Positions 25,375 to 35,352 of a DNA stretch of 64,000 nt are shown here, in pieces. Origin of the DNA: Aporrectodea caliginosa (lineage: Eukaryota; Annelida; Clitellata; Crassiclitellata; Lumbricidae); contig JACEVL010000150.1 of NCBI GenBank assembly GCA_020284085.1, positions 801,116-865,115 of the forward strand. Direction: 5' to 3'. Within the stretch, counting starts at the first letter, position 1; each line of letters opens with the position of its first letter. Below the pieces are notes generated by a model. That model ran no database searches, had not been told where the DNA came from, and saw only the letters and a list, made by a program, of their open reading frames with translations. A program made the translations under genes and the position numbers.

Positions 25375-26024
25375 ACAGTGAAGATATTTATATGTGTATA
25401 TGTGTATATACATAATAATGTGAGCCCTGGGGCAGAGAAAACCAGATAAAAGTGAAGTTTAATGGCGAATAGCCTATGTACAGCAGAGAGAGAATTGATA
25501 CACTGTCAGCCCACTGTAGGCGACGAAAACAAGACGTGACTGCAGTATCACACTTTTCCGTCAACAACCGACAACAGACTGCAGCCAGCCTCAGAAGGAC
25601 CAAATAACCCTGGACGGAGGGAGGAGAGGTCAGCCTCATGAGGTCGAAAGTTTTCCTTATCCGAACCGCCTCTGGGCGTGGACCCCGGGTATAAGGGCCC
25701 TTATACCAGAGGTCCGTGCTCTGGGCCTCTACAATTACCCTGCACTGTAGCAGTCATGTTTGTTATATAGTAGGCTTATTAGGAAATATATGAACCTATG
25801 ACTAACCATATACCAACACCAACGGACCCCTGTAGCACCGTACCAGTCGGACAGCTTATCTATGTCTCTCCCTAATACATGGCCTAAACTTGAACTTACA
25901 TCGGTAAAATTTTCAAGCCAGAAACAACTCGGCGTACCACCCTCCCCAACCCCGCAACCTCCTTCTCCAGGACACCTATTCCGTCTGCCGCCTACATGCC
26001 TTGTGTTACAACTGCTACTAGGGG

Positions 26025-26085
<61 letters not shown>

Positions 26086-27215
26086 GCGGCAATTTTCGGC
26101 GGCGGCGTCATCTGTTCCTCTAATTATGATAATTGGATTAGATGTGACGAATGCAGGCGACAGTGTACGCTAGTCTTCAGCTCCGGTCGTTTCCGGTGTG
26201 GGCTGAACAGGGAAGGGGGGTCGGAAGGGGGGTCGTGAATGCCCTCAATAAACTAATGTCTGGTCAGATCAGACGACTCTGTGACCTGTAGCTGCAGCAG
26301 GGCTCACATTAATGTATGTCTTATAATAACATACAGGCACTGTGACCCATACCAGACAATTGTTTTGTAGTGTAATGTTTGGCAATGTAATGTACAACAT
26401 AACAACATATGGGATGGGATGTAATTATAAATAAAGCATTTCATGTAGCGCCTATGCAACTTCTCAAAGGTTATCTACAACCTACGTGACTCAATGTGAG
26501 ATGGACAACTACATAATTATCTGTATAATAGCATTGTAACGCAATCTGACGCATTTTGATGTAATAATATTATAACGAAAACACAAAAGTTTTACAAATA
26601 TCCTAAGCTAACTGGAAGCTACAGACAGACAGACAGACAAATTAACAGACAAACAGACAGAAAGAGAAACAGACAGAAAGAGAAACAGGCAGAAAGACAA
26701 ACAGACAGAAAGACAAACAGACAGAAAGAAAACAGACAGAAAGACAAACAGACAGAAAGACAAACGCACAGAAAGAAAACAGACAGAAAGACAAACAGAC
26801 AGAAAGACAAACAGACAGAAAGACAAACAGACAGAAAGACAAACGCACAGAAAGAAAACAGACAGAAAGACAAACGGACAGAAAGAAAGACAGATGGAAA
26901 GAGACACAGAAAGACCTAGAAAGACAGACAGACAGACAAGACAGACGTCATACGACTATCTTCCCTTGCTATGAAATACGCTGCATCTCGTAGGAAAGTA
27001 TTATTCAGTGGCTGATCCACTTATTTCATTAGTCCACCGGCTTTTAGCTCGATATTTCCATTTCCGAGCCAAATGTTTATCCAGTCGGATTAAATGTAAC
27101 ACTAATCATATACGAATACGTATAGTATAGGAAAGCCTCCTATAATAATACTTTATATCAAAGTAAACTCTATATATACATCTGACATACATGTATGCAA
27201 TCCTATAAGCTTTAG

Positions 27216-27270
<55 letters not shown>

Positions 27271-29285
27271 CAATGTTGTAAATGTATAGACCATATCGTG
27301 TGTACCTTTGTTTATTGGTTGAATATATCTAAGCAAATACAGTTTACTTTATGCTATTTCACTTATGTACACATGTATATCCTTTCAAGCATTTGAGTCG
27401 ATATAATATTTGAGTCTTATATATATAGGCCTACAATGTATATATATATATATAAGACTCAAATATGGCTTATATATAAGCATAAACTATATGCATATGA
27501 CATGACTCAACTCAAATGCTTGAGGGGATATACAAGTGTAAGTTGTAGTGCTACTAGTGCGATTGTATGTATGGCAATGATATCGGTCTGTAGTCGTCAT
27601 TGCCTAAGGAAGCTGACCTATTATAGGCAGCTGGCAGCATCATCCATCGTTGTATTAAATATCAGCCGCATTGATTGAAGTTTTCTCTGGCCCAGTGTAT
27701 GCACTTAAAACATGTTTTACCCACAGACATAATGAATATTAATACTATTAATGTCTCAGATTTTGCCCAATAGGCATCCGATTTGGTTATGTTTATGTGT
27801 TTGCTCCGTGGGCAAAAGTGTTGAATAAATTGTTAATGACCGCTTTTGTACTCTCACTTCGATGAATGCCTTTCAAGGTCAGATGATATACTGTACAAGG
27901 TCGGAGAACAATCCATCTGCTTATCAAACAATTACCTCTGACCCCAAAGTGACGTCTCATCTAGAACCTAAAGTACTTCTAGCACCTGACCTCGACTGCC
28001 TTAAATGATCGCACGAAACTTTATGACAATAGGACTATTGCTTATTAGACAATATATCACTGCACTGGATCTAAAGTTCGCGCACAGGTATGCAAACATA
28101 CAAGTTCGCACATGCACGCAATATATTATATTGGTATATATATGACTACAGGCCTACTATACGTGTATAATAAACATGATATTTGCATGAAAGATATAGT
28201 AGTCCTTCTGGCAAATTGACCTGATAGTGATAGACCCTTAGATCTAAATGGGACCCATATAAACGAAGCCACTTTAACCTGATAAGATAGGCTTTACTTT
28301 GCTGATGTAGGCCTAACATACCCGTACAAAGTATATGTTTATTGTATTGTTTTATGTTGTAATCATGTACAGTAATGTTTTTAATGTAATGTTGTTTCGA
28401 AATCAAAATCATCTAAACTAGCGAGGAGTTTTTCGAGGGGTTCATATAAGAACTTAGGCCATAGAACGCATTAATATTGAACTGAACACACACGTAGCCT
28501 ACACGTATTTCTTGTACAGTGTACTATATAGGATGTAAATGTAGGCCTACACGTTTTCCTATAGCGACATGCACATGGCTTCGATCCAGCTTATATTTCA
28601 ATGAATTGATCGAGTAAGATCCTGCAGATCCTTCACCATCGCTGTTCGTTTGAATGGGAGCCACACAGTACCGGATTAAGGCATAAGCTAAACTAAGCCA
28701 TGGCTTAGGGCCCCACAAGTTCCACGTCGTTTTTGAGGGCCCCACAGTCCGGAGAAATTAAATCAAATTGCTGTAGCAAATTCCTAATTTTGTATAATTT
28801 TCAATAATTTAGCGCTTTGCCCTGATTTTCAGCTAGTAAGTTTGATTTACTACTTAGGCTACTTACTGAATATTGACCATAGTCATATACTCACACTCAC
28901 AGTCTATAGAGGCCTATCATTTTATTTAATTAGAAAAAACATAGCTTATCATTGTACAGGTACGTTTAGAACTTTGTGTTCAGGTACCCGTACTTTGGTA
29001 ATTTGCTTTGATTTAGGGCCCCGGATGGTAGGCCGTTAGGGTTAGGGCCCCGGATGTTTTAACCCGGCTCTTGGCTTAGGGCCCCCGGATGTCTTAATCC
29101 GGCCTTGCACTGCCACGCCCTGCATGTATAAACGCCCTGCATGTCTGGCACTTCTGAGCTGTTGAAGGCGTTACACAAACGTTATGTTACGGTTATAATT
29201 TTAACTACTTACACTGAAAGGCAGATTTGGCATTCTCGCTGGCGTCTATGGCGATAAGAACGACTCTTTTATCCTCGCTGGCCAT
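13656..29285 (-). CDS. Universal stress protein (UspA family), 4 exons
   Basis: Small cytosolic protein of the UspA/Rossmann-like ATP-binding fold; animal members are poorly characterised. Exons on the minus strand: 29213-29285, 23722-23811, 22407-22513 and 13656-13859. The phases agree, giving 474 nt or 157 aa, the usual length for a single-domain member. Residues 8-14 form the first beta strand VVLIAID, with D14 at the usual nucleotide-contacting position. FVVVCHVPE is the second strand. Near 122-136, GTRG...GS fits the ATP-binding G-2x-G-9x-G-(S/T) motif, followed by [17 protein letters not shown], the family signature. Introns are 5.4 kb, 1.2 kb and 8.5 kb and hold a LINE, several hAT elements and long microsatellites. 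The donor after exon 3 (GTCGGC) is weak; the other sites are ordinary. An alternative exon at that position cannot be excluded. Confidence 0.92.
14510..14745 (-). repeat. Possible tRNA-derived SINE remnant
   Basis: On the minus strand, GATAAATGGTAACATCACCGG resembles an A box and GGGATCAATTCC a B box, at tRNA-like spacing. No second copy was found in the window, so this rests on promoter-like boxes alone. Confidence 0.3.
14808..15101. mobile_element. hAT-type MITE with GGGCGCC ends
   Basis: The left end CATGGGCGCCTGCA and the inverted right end TGGGCGCCCACA match the TIR type of the larger element at 20217-22200. The flanks GTCCTATA and CTCCTATA match at 7 of 8. Poly-C/poly-G stretches sit just inside each end. 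At 294 bp, probably a deletion derivative of the same family. It lies in USP intron 3. Confidence 0.7.
15364..15722. mobile_element. MITE with GGGTAGTCC ends and internal repeats
   Basis: The ends GGGTAGTCC-CTAAATCACG and the inverse of CGTGATTTAGCGGACTACCC are flanked by TACTCA on both sides. Inside are two to three tandem units of about 37 bp containing TAGTAACGACTATTTTCC and separated by G-runs. ATCACGG/TTCACGG motifs repeat near both ends. No coding capacity; superfamily not assigned. Confidence 0.65.
16540..18748 (+). pseudogene. Broken LINE reverse transcriptase (non-LTR)
   Basis: A truncated non-LTR retrotransposon ORF2. The frame opens near 16540, crosses an in-frame TGA at 16769-16771 where relatives have a Trp (AR*RQHF), and shows [19 protein letters not shown], then LPKKGN and [10 protein letters not shown] 294-bp insert (17126-17419) with a duplicated target interrupts it. 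The frame resumes with [30 protein letters not shown], the catalytic FADDIALL and a C-terminal [12 protein letters not shown]...GRPRKTW region. No endonuclease is present, so it is 5'-truncated. It resembles RTE-like animal LINEs, but I cannot assign the clade securely. It lies in the largest USP intron, antisense to the gene. Confidence 0.85.
17126..17419 (-). mobile_element. 294-bp insertion in the LINE, long flanking duplication
   Basis: The insert separates two copies of the same LINE stretch: 17065-17125 and 17420-17476, both from GCTACCGAAGAAAGGG to CACGTTGCTC. On the minus strand it begins CAGTGGCGGATCC, like many hAT or MITE ends, and ends CGCCTTCGGCGC. A direct repeat of about 57-61 bp is far longer than a DNA-transposon duplication, so the mechanism is unclear. 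Confidence 0.65.
18790..20216. other. Intronic spacer rich in TAGGCCTA
   Basis: Part of the USP 8.5-kb intron. No gene or complete element is recognised. AGGCCT-containing palindromes are frequent, for example around 18790, 18821, 18883, 18904, 19168 and 19741. Confidence 0.4.
21644..21718 (-). mobile_element. SINE-2 3' fragment
   Basis: Shares AGTCCCTTAAGC, AGCCCTGA, CAGCCATGGGTATGAA and TTAGCCTCGGCAT-like blocks, in order, with the fuller copy at 41131-41409. On the minus strand it ends AAGGGACT followed by a CTTCTTC tail. It is nested in the 1.98-kb hAT element. Confidence 0.6.
21724..21995 (+). mobile_element. LINE 3'-end fragment with YSLRPR tail
   Basis: A 73-codon frame (21724-21945) contains [16 protein letters not shown] and RKTFLTRIL, then a stop and a short 3' UTR with GTGCGGTTATGTAG and AATAAATAAAGAG. 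The pattern matches the fragments at 4515-4700 and 38283-38552 (PVKTVSYSLRPR). This is the end of a LINE frame, not a host gene. Confidence 0.6.
23266..23372. mobile_element. Deleted inverted copy of GATTAG MITE
   Basis: Carries the same GATTAGTTAAATTGC, CTAATCGATTAG and TTAGCTGTGTATC blocks as 23408-23641 but in inverse orientation, and lacks the CAGAGATGGG ends. Together with that element it forms a large imperfect palindrome. Confidence 0.55.
23408..23641. mobile_element. hAT-type MITE made of GATTAG repeats
   Basis: The ends CAGAGATGGGTA and the inverse of GTGCCCATCTCTG are flanked by ATAGGAAC and ATGGGAAC (7 of 8). The interior is repeats of TAATCGATTAG and TAATTCTAA. 234 bp, no coding capacity. 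It lies just downstream of USP exon 2. Confidence 0.8.
23866..24625. repeat. GGAT-based minisatellite
   Basis: About 760 bp of ATGGATGGATGAATTA-type units with variable spacing, decaying towards the right. The open frame on the minus strand rich in S, I, H and P is a product of the repeat and not a gene. It lies in USP intron 1. Confidence 0.95.
25027..25085. repeat. Perfect 27-bp inverted repeat, 5-nt loop
   Basis: The arm 25027-25053 (starts CCATAGAGTGCG) is the exact reverse complement of 25059-25085; the loop is CACAC. The flanks are not symmetrical. Either transcript strand would fold into a 59-nt hairpin. It lies in USP intron 1. Confidence 0.95.
25215..25377. repeat. Compound microsatellite (CATA)n, (CT)n, (AC)n
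   Basis: CATA repeats near 25220-25245, CT repeats at about 25290-25350, and AC repeats at 25351-25377. Open frames across it are low-complexity artefacts. Confidence 0.95.
26028..26083. repeat. (TA)n microsatellite
   Basis: About 55 bp of uninterrupted TA. Confidence 0.95.
26620..26938. repeat. (CAGACAGAAAGA)n minisatellite
   Basis: About 320 bp of CAGA/AAGA units. All three minus-strand frames are open because the repeat lacks stops, giving [12 protein letters not shown] strings. These are not proteins. Confidence 0.95.
27210..27267. repeat. (TA)n microsatellite
   Basis: Uninterrupted TA run in USP intron 1. Confidence 0.95.
27300..28580. other. Intronic spacer, nothing recognised
   Basis: Inside USP intron 1. 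It holds short TA-rich patches and several TAGGCCTA palindromes (for example near 27427, 28309 and 28541). An imperfect inversion pairs TATTTGAGTCTTATATATA (27400-27425) with TATATAAGACTCAAATA (27450-27468). No gene is seen. Confidence 0.4.
28590..28665 (+). repeat. Interspersed repeat, copy 2
   Basis: Same blocks as 11345-11430: TATTTCAATGAATTGAT, CCTTCACCA and TTTGAATGGGAGCCAC. The MITE-like element at 28666 begins at its end. Confidence 0.45.
28666..29112. mobile_element. hAT-like MITE with CCGGATTAAG ends
   Basis: The left end CAGTACCGGATTAAGGC and the inverted right end CAGTGCAAGGCCGGATTAAG share CAGT and CCGGATTAAG. GGGCCCC blocks follow on both sides. I see no clean 8-bp target duplication; only GCCAC is common to the flanks. 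The element is probable but the borders are uncertain. Confidence 0.55.
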
Positions 29286-29984
29286 GATAAACGAACAGCG
29301 TAGATCGACTCTGTGATACAAAATGCTTCAGCCTCCAAGAATCTTTCTCGTCTGATATCCTGATCTGCTTCTAGTACAGACAGCAGCAGCAGTAATTCAG
29401 CCTGTTACTACTCTCCAGCCCAGAGTTTGTCTCCTCCTACTTCACTTCTTATTCTTCCTCCTTCTCCTCCTCCTTCTCCTGCTCCTCCTACTTCCTCTTC
29501 CGTCGCAGCCTGTAGCCAGAAAGTATGTGTCACTCGTGAGCAGCGGTCACGAGGGATCATCTTTAGTACGGAGTAACCAAAGAGACGCGTATATATATAG
29601 ATGTTCATAAAAACTGATGGAAATGACGAAGCAGATCTAGATCTAAAAGAAGATGGTGGCGGTGAGGAAGATGAAGAATAAGATGACGATGCTGATGATG
29701 AAGATAATTCTCTTAAACTAGACCCGAGAAGTAGCTATAGGTGGGAAATGTTTGATAACTATTTTCTTATCCTATGACCCAGAGTGGCCAATCCTGATAA
29801 GGATTTCATCCCAAAGCTGTGGGTTGCCAATCCAACACAGGTTTACGTCGGGTTTATGTCTTTCGGACGACATAAGTACTATCTGGTTATCTACATTGGT
29901 TAAATTGTGCAATTAAGGTGCCTCTGGGTGACAGGTGCACGGTCCGCATGCATACCGATCCTGGCTTATCTCAGATATTTAAAT
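29286..29984. promoter_or_regulatory. USP gene upstream region
   Basis: Lies 5' of the USP start codon on the minus strand and should hold its promoter and 5' UTR. There is a pyrimidine-rich stretch (29440-29520) and no clear TATA box close to the start. The assignment is positional only. Confidence 0.3.
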
Positions 29985-30410
29985 CCCAAGCAAATCGTGA
30001 TCGTAATATAAATATATCTACATTGCCCAAAAGGGTTACAGTCGTGGAAATCAGCTTAATCACAGGCGCTCAGTCAAATCACACTCGATAGGCAGGTAAT
30101 GTCAGATCGGTTCTAGACCGACAGCCAGACAGGAAGGCAGCAGACAGCTACACTAAATAGTGTTTAGAATGGAAGCTGCAAGAGAGGTAAAAGGAACAGG
30201 AGGAATCAAAATAGGATTTGTTGATATACTTATAAGGTATGTTTTCAGTGTTGAGTGAAAGCCCTGTGCAGAGATAGCAAGAGGTAGGCTTCGCAGGACT
30301 TACAATTCTGATGAGTTCGTACTCACTTCGCAGGATGGATCAGGCAATTGTCGTAATTCTGGCGAGAGCTTATTCTAGAAAGGCGGAATATCTATCTACG
30401 GCTGTGGAAC
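29985..30410 (-). mobile_element. CR1/L2-type LINE 3' remnant
   Basis: Matches, block by block, the 3' part of the CR1-type remnant at 51600-52330: TCACAGGCGCT, AGTCAAAT, CGATAGGCAGGTA, AGTGTTTAGA, ATAGGATTTGT and ATTCTGGCG. Frames are broken. Confidence 0.6.
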
Positions 30411-30934
30411 AATTTGGAGCTCGCACGGCCCACATATATTATGGAGATTAATTATATGACGGTCGACGGGGCACCCTTTCAAAACGGCAGCTCAATGAAT
30501 TAATCGCAAATGAGCAGGGTCGAGGCCATATACGATTGCTGTAGAAAAGCGTAATCATAGGCCTATACATTTTACATCTATGTCGTGTGACATAGATATT
30601 TTGTGCGTGCCTTTAACGTGTCACTTAAGGGGCTCCGTAGCGTGTGTTTTCCTTCTCGTTCGCCCCATAAATACATCTATATATATTCTATAAATATATT
30701 TGCTCGCAGCGACTGATAAAGCATGTTCATAGCACATGGCCTGGCCTGCAGGCCTAGTGCAATTAGCAGTGCGACCTAAAGTGGGCTTCTTCAGTACATG
30801 GACGCCTCTGGGCTGAAATCTATTAGCTGTAAATTTTTATCAAACCTAAAACAATACGTTCAATAATTAAGCAGCAAAATTGTAATTAAATTATATTACA
30901 CGGCTATAACGTATAAGGCGTGATGATCTTACAG

Positions 30935-31110
30935 CCCCTCCACACCCACAAACATACAAACACACAAACACACACACAGAGTCACACACAGTCACACACA
31001 GACACATACACAATTGCATGCACACCACGCACCCCACCCACCCACCCACCCACCCACTCATCACATACCCACCTACACATACACCCACACCCACACACCT
31101 ACACGCACAA
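30935..31110. repeat. CACA/CCCA simple repeat
   Basis: Irregular ACAC and ACCC units. Both strands are open for 60-120 codons only because of composition. Confidence 0.9.
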
Positions 31111-31629
31111 ATGCAATCTTTACTGATCCTCACTGTTAATCGGGCTGCACACTGTAAGCTATAAGACAAAAGGAAATTTCCAATACACAAACGCATGACT
31201 AATATTACGAAACTATGTAGGCCTAGGGCAGGGATCGGTTGTGACCGGAGCGGCATTCCGGTTCTTTTGGTTTATTAGGACGGGTCGACGGGATCACTGT
31301 TGTAGGGCCTATACAACCAAATACATCATGATACACAAATTAATATGTTTTAATATACGATGTAATGAGTTTGCTTGCTGCTCTAAAAGTGCTTTTGCCA
31401 AGGAAGCTGCAGACTTGTTAAACTTAAAGTCTGCATGCGTTCGAAGCCTGGATCCTCATAGAGGCCTAAAGACGCAGATCTAAGGAAGTTAGAATTATTG
31501 AAGGACGCTTTAGCTATTAATAGACCATAATCATTGTCTCAGCTAAACTCGTTTAATCGTGTCCAGGTCCTTAAAGTGGGTTGAGTGATCAGGAATTGTA
31601 AGCGATGTCCAACGACTATAAGGGAGAAG

Positions 31630-31827
31630 AATGATAGACAGACAGACATACATACAAACAGAGAGGCAGATAGGCAGATAGGCAGATAGACAGAAAGGCA
31701 GATAGACAGGCAGACAGAAAGATAGACAGGCAGACAGACAGAAAGATAGACAGGCAGACAGAAAGATAGACAGCCAGACAGAAAGATAGACAGACAGGCA
31801 CAAAGGCAGGCAGGCATGCAGACAGGC

Positions 31828-31862
<35 letters not shown>

Positions 31863-31985
31863 GAGGCAGATAGGCAGACAGACAGAAAGGATGATAGGCA
31901 GATAGACAAACAGGCAGATAGGCAGACATACAGAAAGGAAGATAGGCAGACAGACAGACAGACAGAAAGGCAGATTAGAAGAGAG
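31630..31985. repeat. (GACAGGCA)n minisatellite
   Basis: About 350 bp of CAGA/GGCA/GATA units. The minus-strand CLSVCLPA-type frames are artefacts of the repeat. Confidence 0.95.
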
Positions 31986-31999
31986 GTAAAGGCAGCTTG

Positions 32000-33300
32000 C
32001 GGCTATTACAGTAGAAATTGATGACACTGTAGAGACTCATTTGCAGCAGAAGATAAAATATCTGCAGTCTGGTTGGGATCCGTGATAAAATACTAAATGA
32101 AGCTGCAATTCCCGGAGGTTTCCCAAGCAGCAGTTTTTAGGAGTATACCAGATGGATTTAATAAATGAAGTCGCCTCTATAAGAGCTTGCATCACTGTAA
32201 GACTAAATTTGGAGATGCTGGTCACACTAAATGATAAAGTTGTAATCGCAGTCGTAATCTACAAACTGCCAAAGCGCCACTCGAAAGCCAAGCGCAGGGC
32301 ACCAGTTTAACCAAGAGCCCTGCGTCGAGTCAGAGGGGTTGTCCAAAAGGATAGTCCTAGCAGAGGATCAGAGGGCTGAGTAGCTGCTGAGGTGGGTGTC
32401 GCATATCGAGAGTTGGAAGGTGGAGGATCAGTGTGTCACACTATATAAGGACATTTGCCCCGTGTCCCTTGAATCACTCTCACAGTTGCCAAAGCCAATG
32501 GCGCTGGTTAAATCATCGTGTGAAGAGAAACAGAGGAATTCAGGAAAAGTTATCCACGATCTTATATCGAATAGCAGCGTATTGATGCCTATATGCAGAG
32601 ACATTTGAGGAATGTGACAATGATGAGAGACGTCAACTGGAATTCCTATATTGGAGCAACTGAAGCTTATGGGTAAGCGTAAGTACTCGCGTCATTATTC
32701 TCCACAGGACCACAGCTATTGTTATTTGCATATGAATGATCCATGCACGCAGTCCCTCAGCATATGGTGTGCTTCGAGACCAGAACGTGTTGTGTCTGCC
32801 ATCAGCATCAACGCTAAAGAAAATCACTAGGCGCTTTGACACGAACGCTTGTATAATAATAGACACTGCGGTATGCGGCGAAGTCTGAATTCTCTTCCTA
32901 CATTGATATTTGTGATGACATCGTATACTATACTATACAAGAAAAGTAATTTTATGTGACATAATTTCTGTCTTAACTCTCTTCCTCTTCTGCTCTTTCC
33001 TCATTGATACTCTTCGAGTACACGCCTACGTAGAAGCAGGTCTTCTGTTTGGTATTTAGTCTAAGCTTACATGCGCAAAACTGTAAGCCAGTGCTGCAAG
33101 ATGTGTGCAATTTGTCACTTAATATAAAATAGGTTTTGATGGATTTTTATACTTGCAAGAGAAGTGAAAAATTCTTCCCCTCTGGAAGTGTGTAGGCCTA
33201 TACACTTCCCTTAAGAAGTCCACTATATATATAGTCTATACAGTATATTTTACTGATATATACTGAGTTCAGTTACATACAGTAACATACTATAGGTTAG
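32000..33300. other. Intergenic, nothing firmly recognised
   Basis: A TATA-like CTATATAAGGA at about 32440 lies 50-60 bp before an ATG (32491) opening a 38-codon frame. There is no conservation signal that I can see, so I do not call a gene. Confidence 0.35.
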
Positions 33301-33310
33301 TGTCAACAAG

Positions 33311-33366
33311 CTGTATTTGTTTGCAGTGCAAATGCAGCAGTGCAAACTTTGCACTGCTGCATACAG
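33311..33366. repeat. Near-perfect palindrome, 15-bp arms
   Basis: ATGCAGCAGTGCAAA (33332-33346), a single C, then the exact inverse (33348-33362). An outer CTGTAT/ATACAG pair lies at 33311-33316 and 33361-33366. A cruciform or hairpin is possible. Confidence 0.9.
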
Positions 33367-33534
33367 GTTCAGACCGCGGGGATCACCAATTTGATACTAA
33401 TCGTGTGAAAGATAAGACAAAGACTGTAGTGTCCAAAAGAACGAAAGATTGGACCGGTAATAAACTTGAAACTTCAGTCTCACTGTGCACAGTATACAGG
33501 CCTATCAAGTATCAACTCTGCTGTGAACCGACCC

Positions 33535-33590
33535 TCTGTCTCTCTCTGTCTCTCTCTGTCTCTCTCTGTCTCTCTCTGTCTCTCTCTGTC

Positions 33591-33622
<32 letters not shown>

Positions 33623-33707
33623 CCCCTCTCTGAAGCCAACGAAACGTGTATTATATACTTAGGCAAATAATATTTGCCTAATATTTTGCCCTCTGTATTT
33701 GTTTGTC

Positions 33708-33746
<39 letters not shown>

Positions 33747-33813
33747 ACCCTCTCTGAAGCCAACGAAACGTGTATTATATACTTAGGCAAATAATATTTG
33801 CCTAATATTTTGC
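33535..33813. repeat. CTGT microsatellites with duplicated 67-bp unit
   Basis: CTCTGTCT/CTGT runs at 33535-33620 and 33703-33746 are each followed by the same unit (33624-33690 and 33747-33813). The unit contains AAGCCAACGAAACGTGTATT and a hairpin TTAGGCAAAT...ATTTGCCTAA. The two copies look identical, so a recent local duplication. Confidence 0.9.
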
Positions 33814-34236
33814 GCAGTGGCCCGGGAGGGTTTAAAGTTGTGTGAGCCAACCATAGTCACGTACAGATTTGAGGTGGATAAAATTATCCATTATACGCTA
33901 TGTCACTAGCCCTGTCCACGTTTCCCCGCTTTTTGCGACTTCGTTCAACACAATCCATGGGCAGCAGCTGCTGTGATGACTGTCACCATCCTTTTGCATT
34001 TTCCTTCCACTTCCACTGGCTTCCACGTCCTCGACAGGCGCATTTGCATTTATAAAAAAGCAAATTGCAACCCCTCTCACCTACAACACTTCTCTTGCCT
34101 TCTCTTGCTTTTTTATATACTGGAACTTGAAACCGAACTTCGATTGACTAATGACCCCAATGACCAGGATTTTGCCAATGGTTTGTGAAGTTGCCTCCTC
34201 TTGAATTTAAGTCTCGTTACGTGTCTGAACTAACAC

Positions 34237-34390
34237 CAGTGGCAGCGTCAGGTGGGATAGGGGGGCTTAGCCCCTAATTACGGCTCAGCCCCCAAAAGTG
34301 GGAAATCACTGCAAATCACAGGGAGGAGGGGACAAAAGGGAAGGGCTTGGAGCTTTAGCCCCCCAACCTGAACTCCTGGCGCCTCCACTG
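34237..34390. mobile_element. hAT-type MITE
   Basis: 154 bp. The ends are CAGTGGCAGCGTCAGG and the inverse of CTGGCGCCTCCACTG. Flanked by identical 8-bp ACTAACAC (34229-34236 and 34391-34398). Internal GGGGCTTAGCCCC and GGCTTTAGCCCC continue the symmetry. Confidence 0.85.
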
Positions 34391-35009
34391 ACTAACACAC
34401 ATAGGCCTATACATGTAAATAGTTGATTTTTGCATCGAATTCAGGGGCAAATGCCCCTGTCCCCCCCCAATGACGTCCCTGTTTCGAACGGCTATACAAG
34501 CCTCGTTCAGAAGTGTCTATCACTGCTGCACTCAAACCCCGATCGAAAAGACCTGCTGCTGACAGTTAAAACTCCATCTGCATTACGGACTCACCGCTTT
34601 TATCTTGCCATTAAGCCTTAAGCAAAATCCAAATAGAAAGTCTCTGTTTCACGACACAGCGTATAACGAAGATCATTAGCGTCGCCATATATCCAGGTCT
34701 GCGACTGGCACCAGCAGAGTACGGCAGTGGTGGGGATACAGGCCTACAAAGAGGCGTTAAGCAGGGTTGTTGATGAACATAGTTCGGGTAAATGACAGGC
34801 TTAAAGTTTAAATAGGTGCTAAGATACTGAGCCAAGGCGCAAACTCCCAAGTCTTACACTCTTTAAACGATCTGATCTGAAATGGAGACTTCTATAGCGC
34901 CGTTATCAAGGCACAAGAAGCGTCTTTACTGCTTCAAAATGAATACGTAGTTCAGTGGCATATATCCTCTGCAAACGTCCAGTTGAAATTAGAAATTGTA
35001 TTAGATAAC

Positions 35010-35310
35010 GAGATCAGATCAGATTAAACCAGACCATAATAGGACTAGAGACAGATTATAGATTTGCCTCAGATTTGATTAACTCAGAATAAAATAGACT
35101 AGCATACAGTAGCCCAGAACAGACTATAAACTAGTTTGGACTAGAGTCACTCAGTCACTAGAGTCTAGTGAGATCTAGTCTAGTGACTAGACTGTAGGCT
35201 AGACCTGACCTGATTAGATCAGATCACGTGAGGTGATGTCAGGTCAAGTCAGATAACATAATTCATTATAACTATGCGTAAGACTTTTATCAGATCAGAT
35301 CCAGTCAGTT
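35010..35310. repeat. AGATC/AGACTAG low-complexity patch
   Basis: Irregular GATCAGAT, GACTAGA and CTAGTGACTAG units, dense in palindromes such as CTAG and GATC. No coding pattern. Confidence 0.7.
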
Positions 35311-35352
35311 CAGATTAGATGATATTAGTTTTAATCTGTGAGCGCCATCCAT

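Noticed and set aside
26608..26907. [12 protein letters not shown] frames in all three minus frames
   Set aside because: Open in every frame because the CAGACAGAAAGA repeat has no stop codons. The same applies to 31539-32027.
32441..32608. TATA-like box followed by an ATG and 38 codons
   Set aside because: Too short, no conserved pattern; TATATAA is common in this AT-rich DNA.
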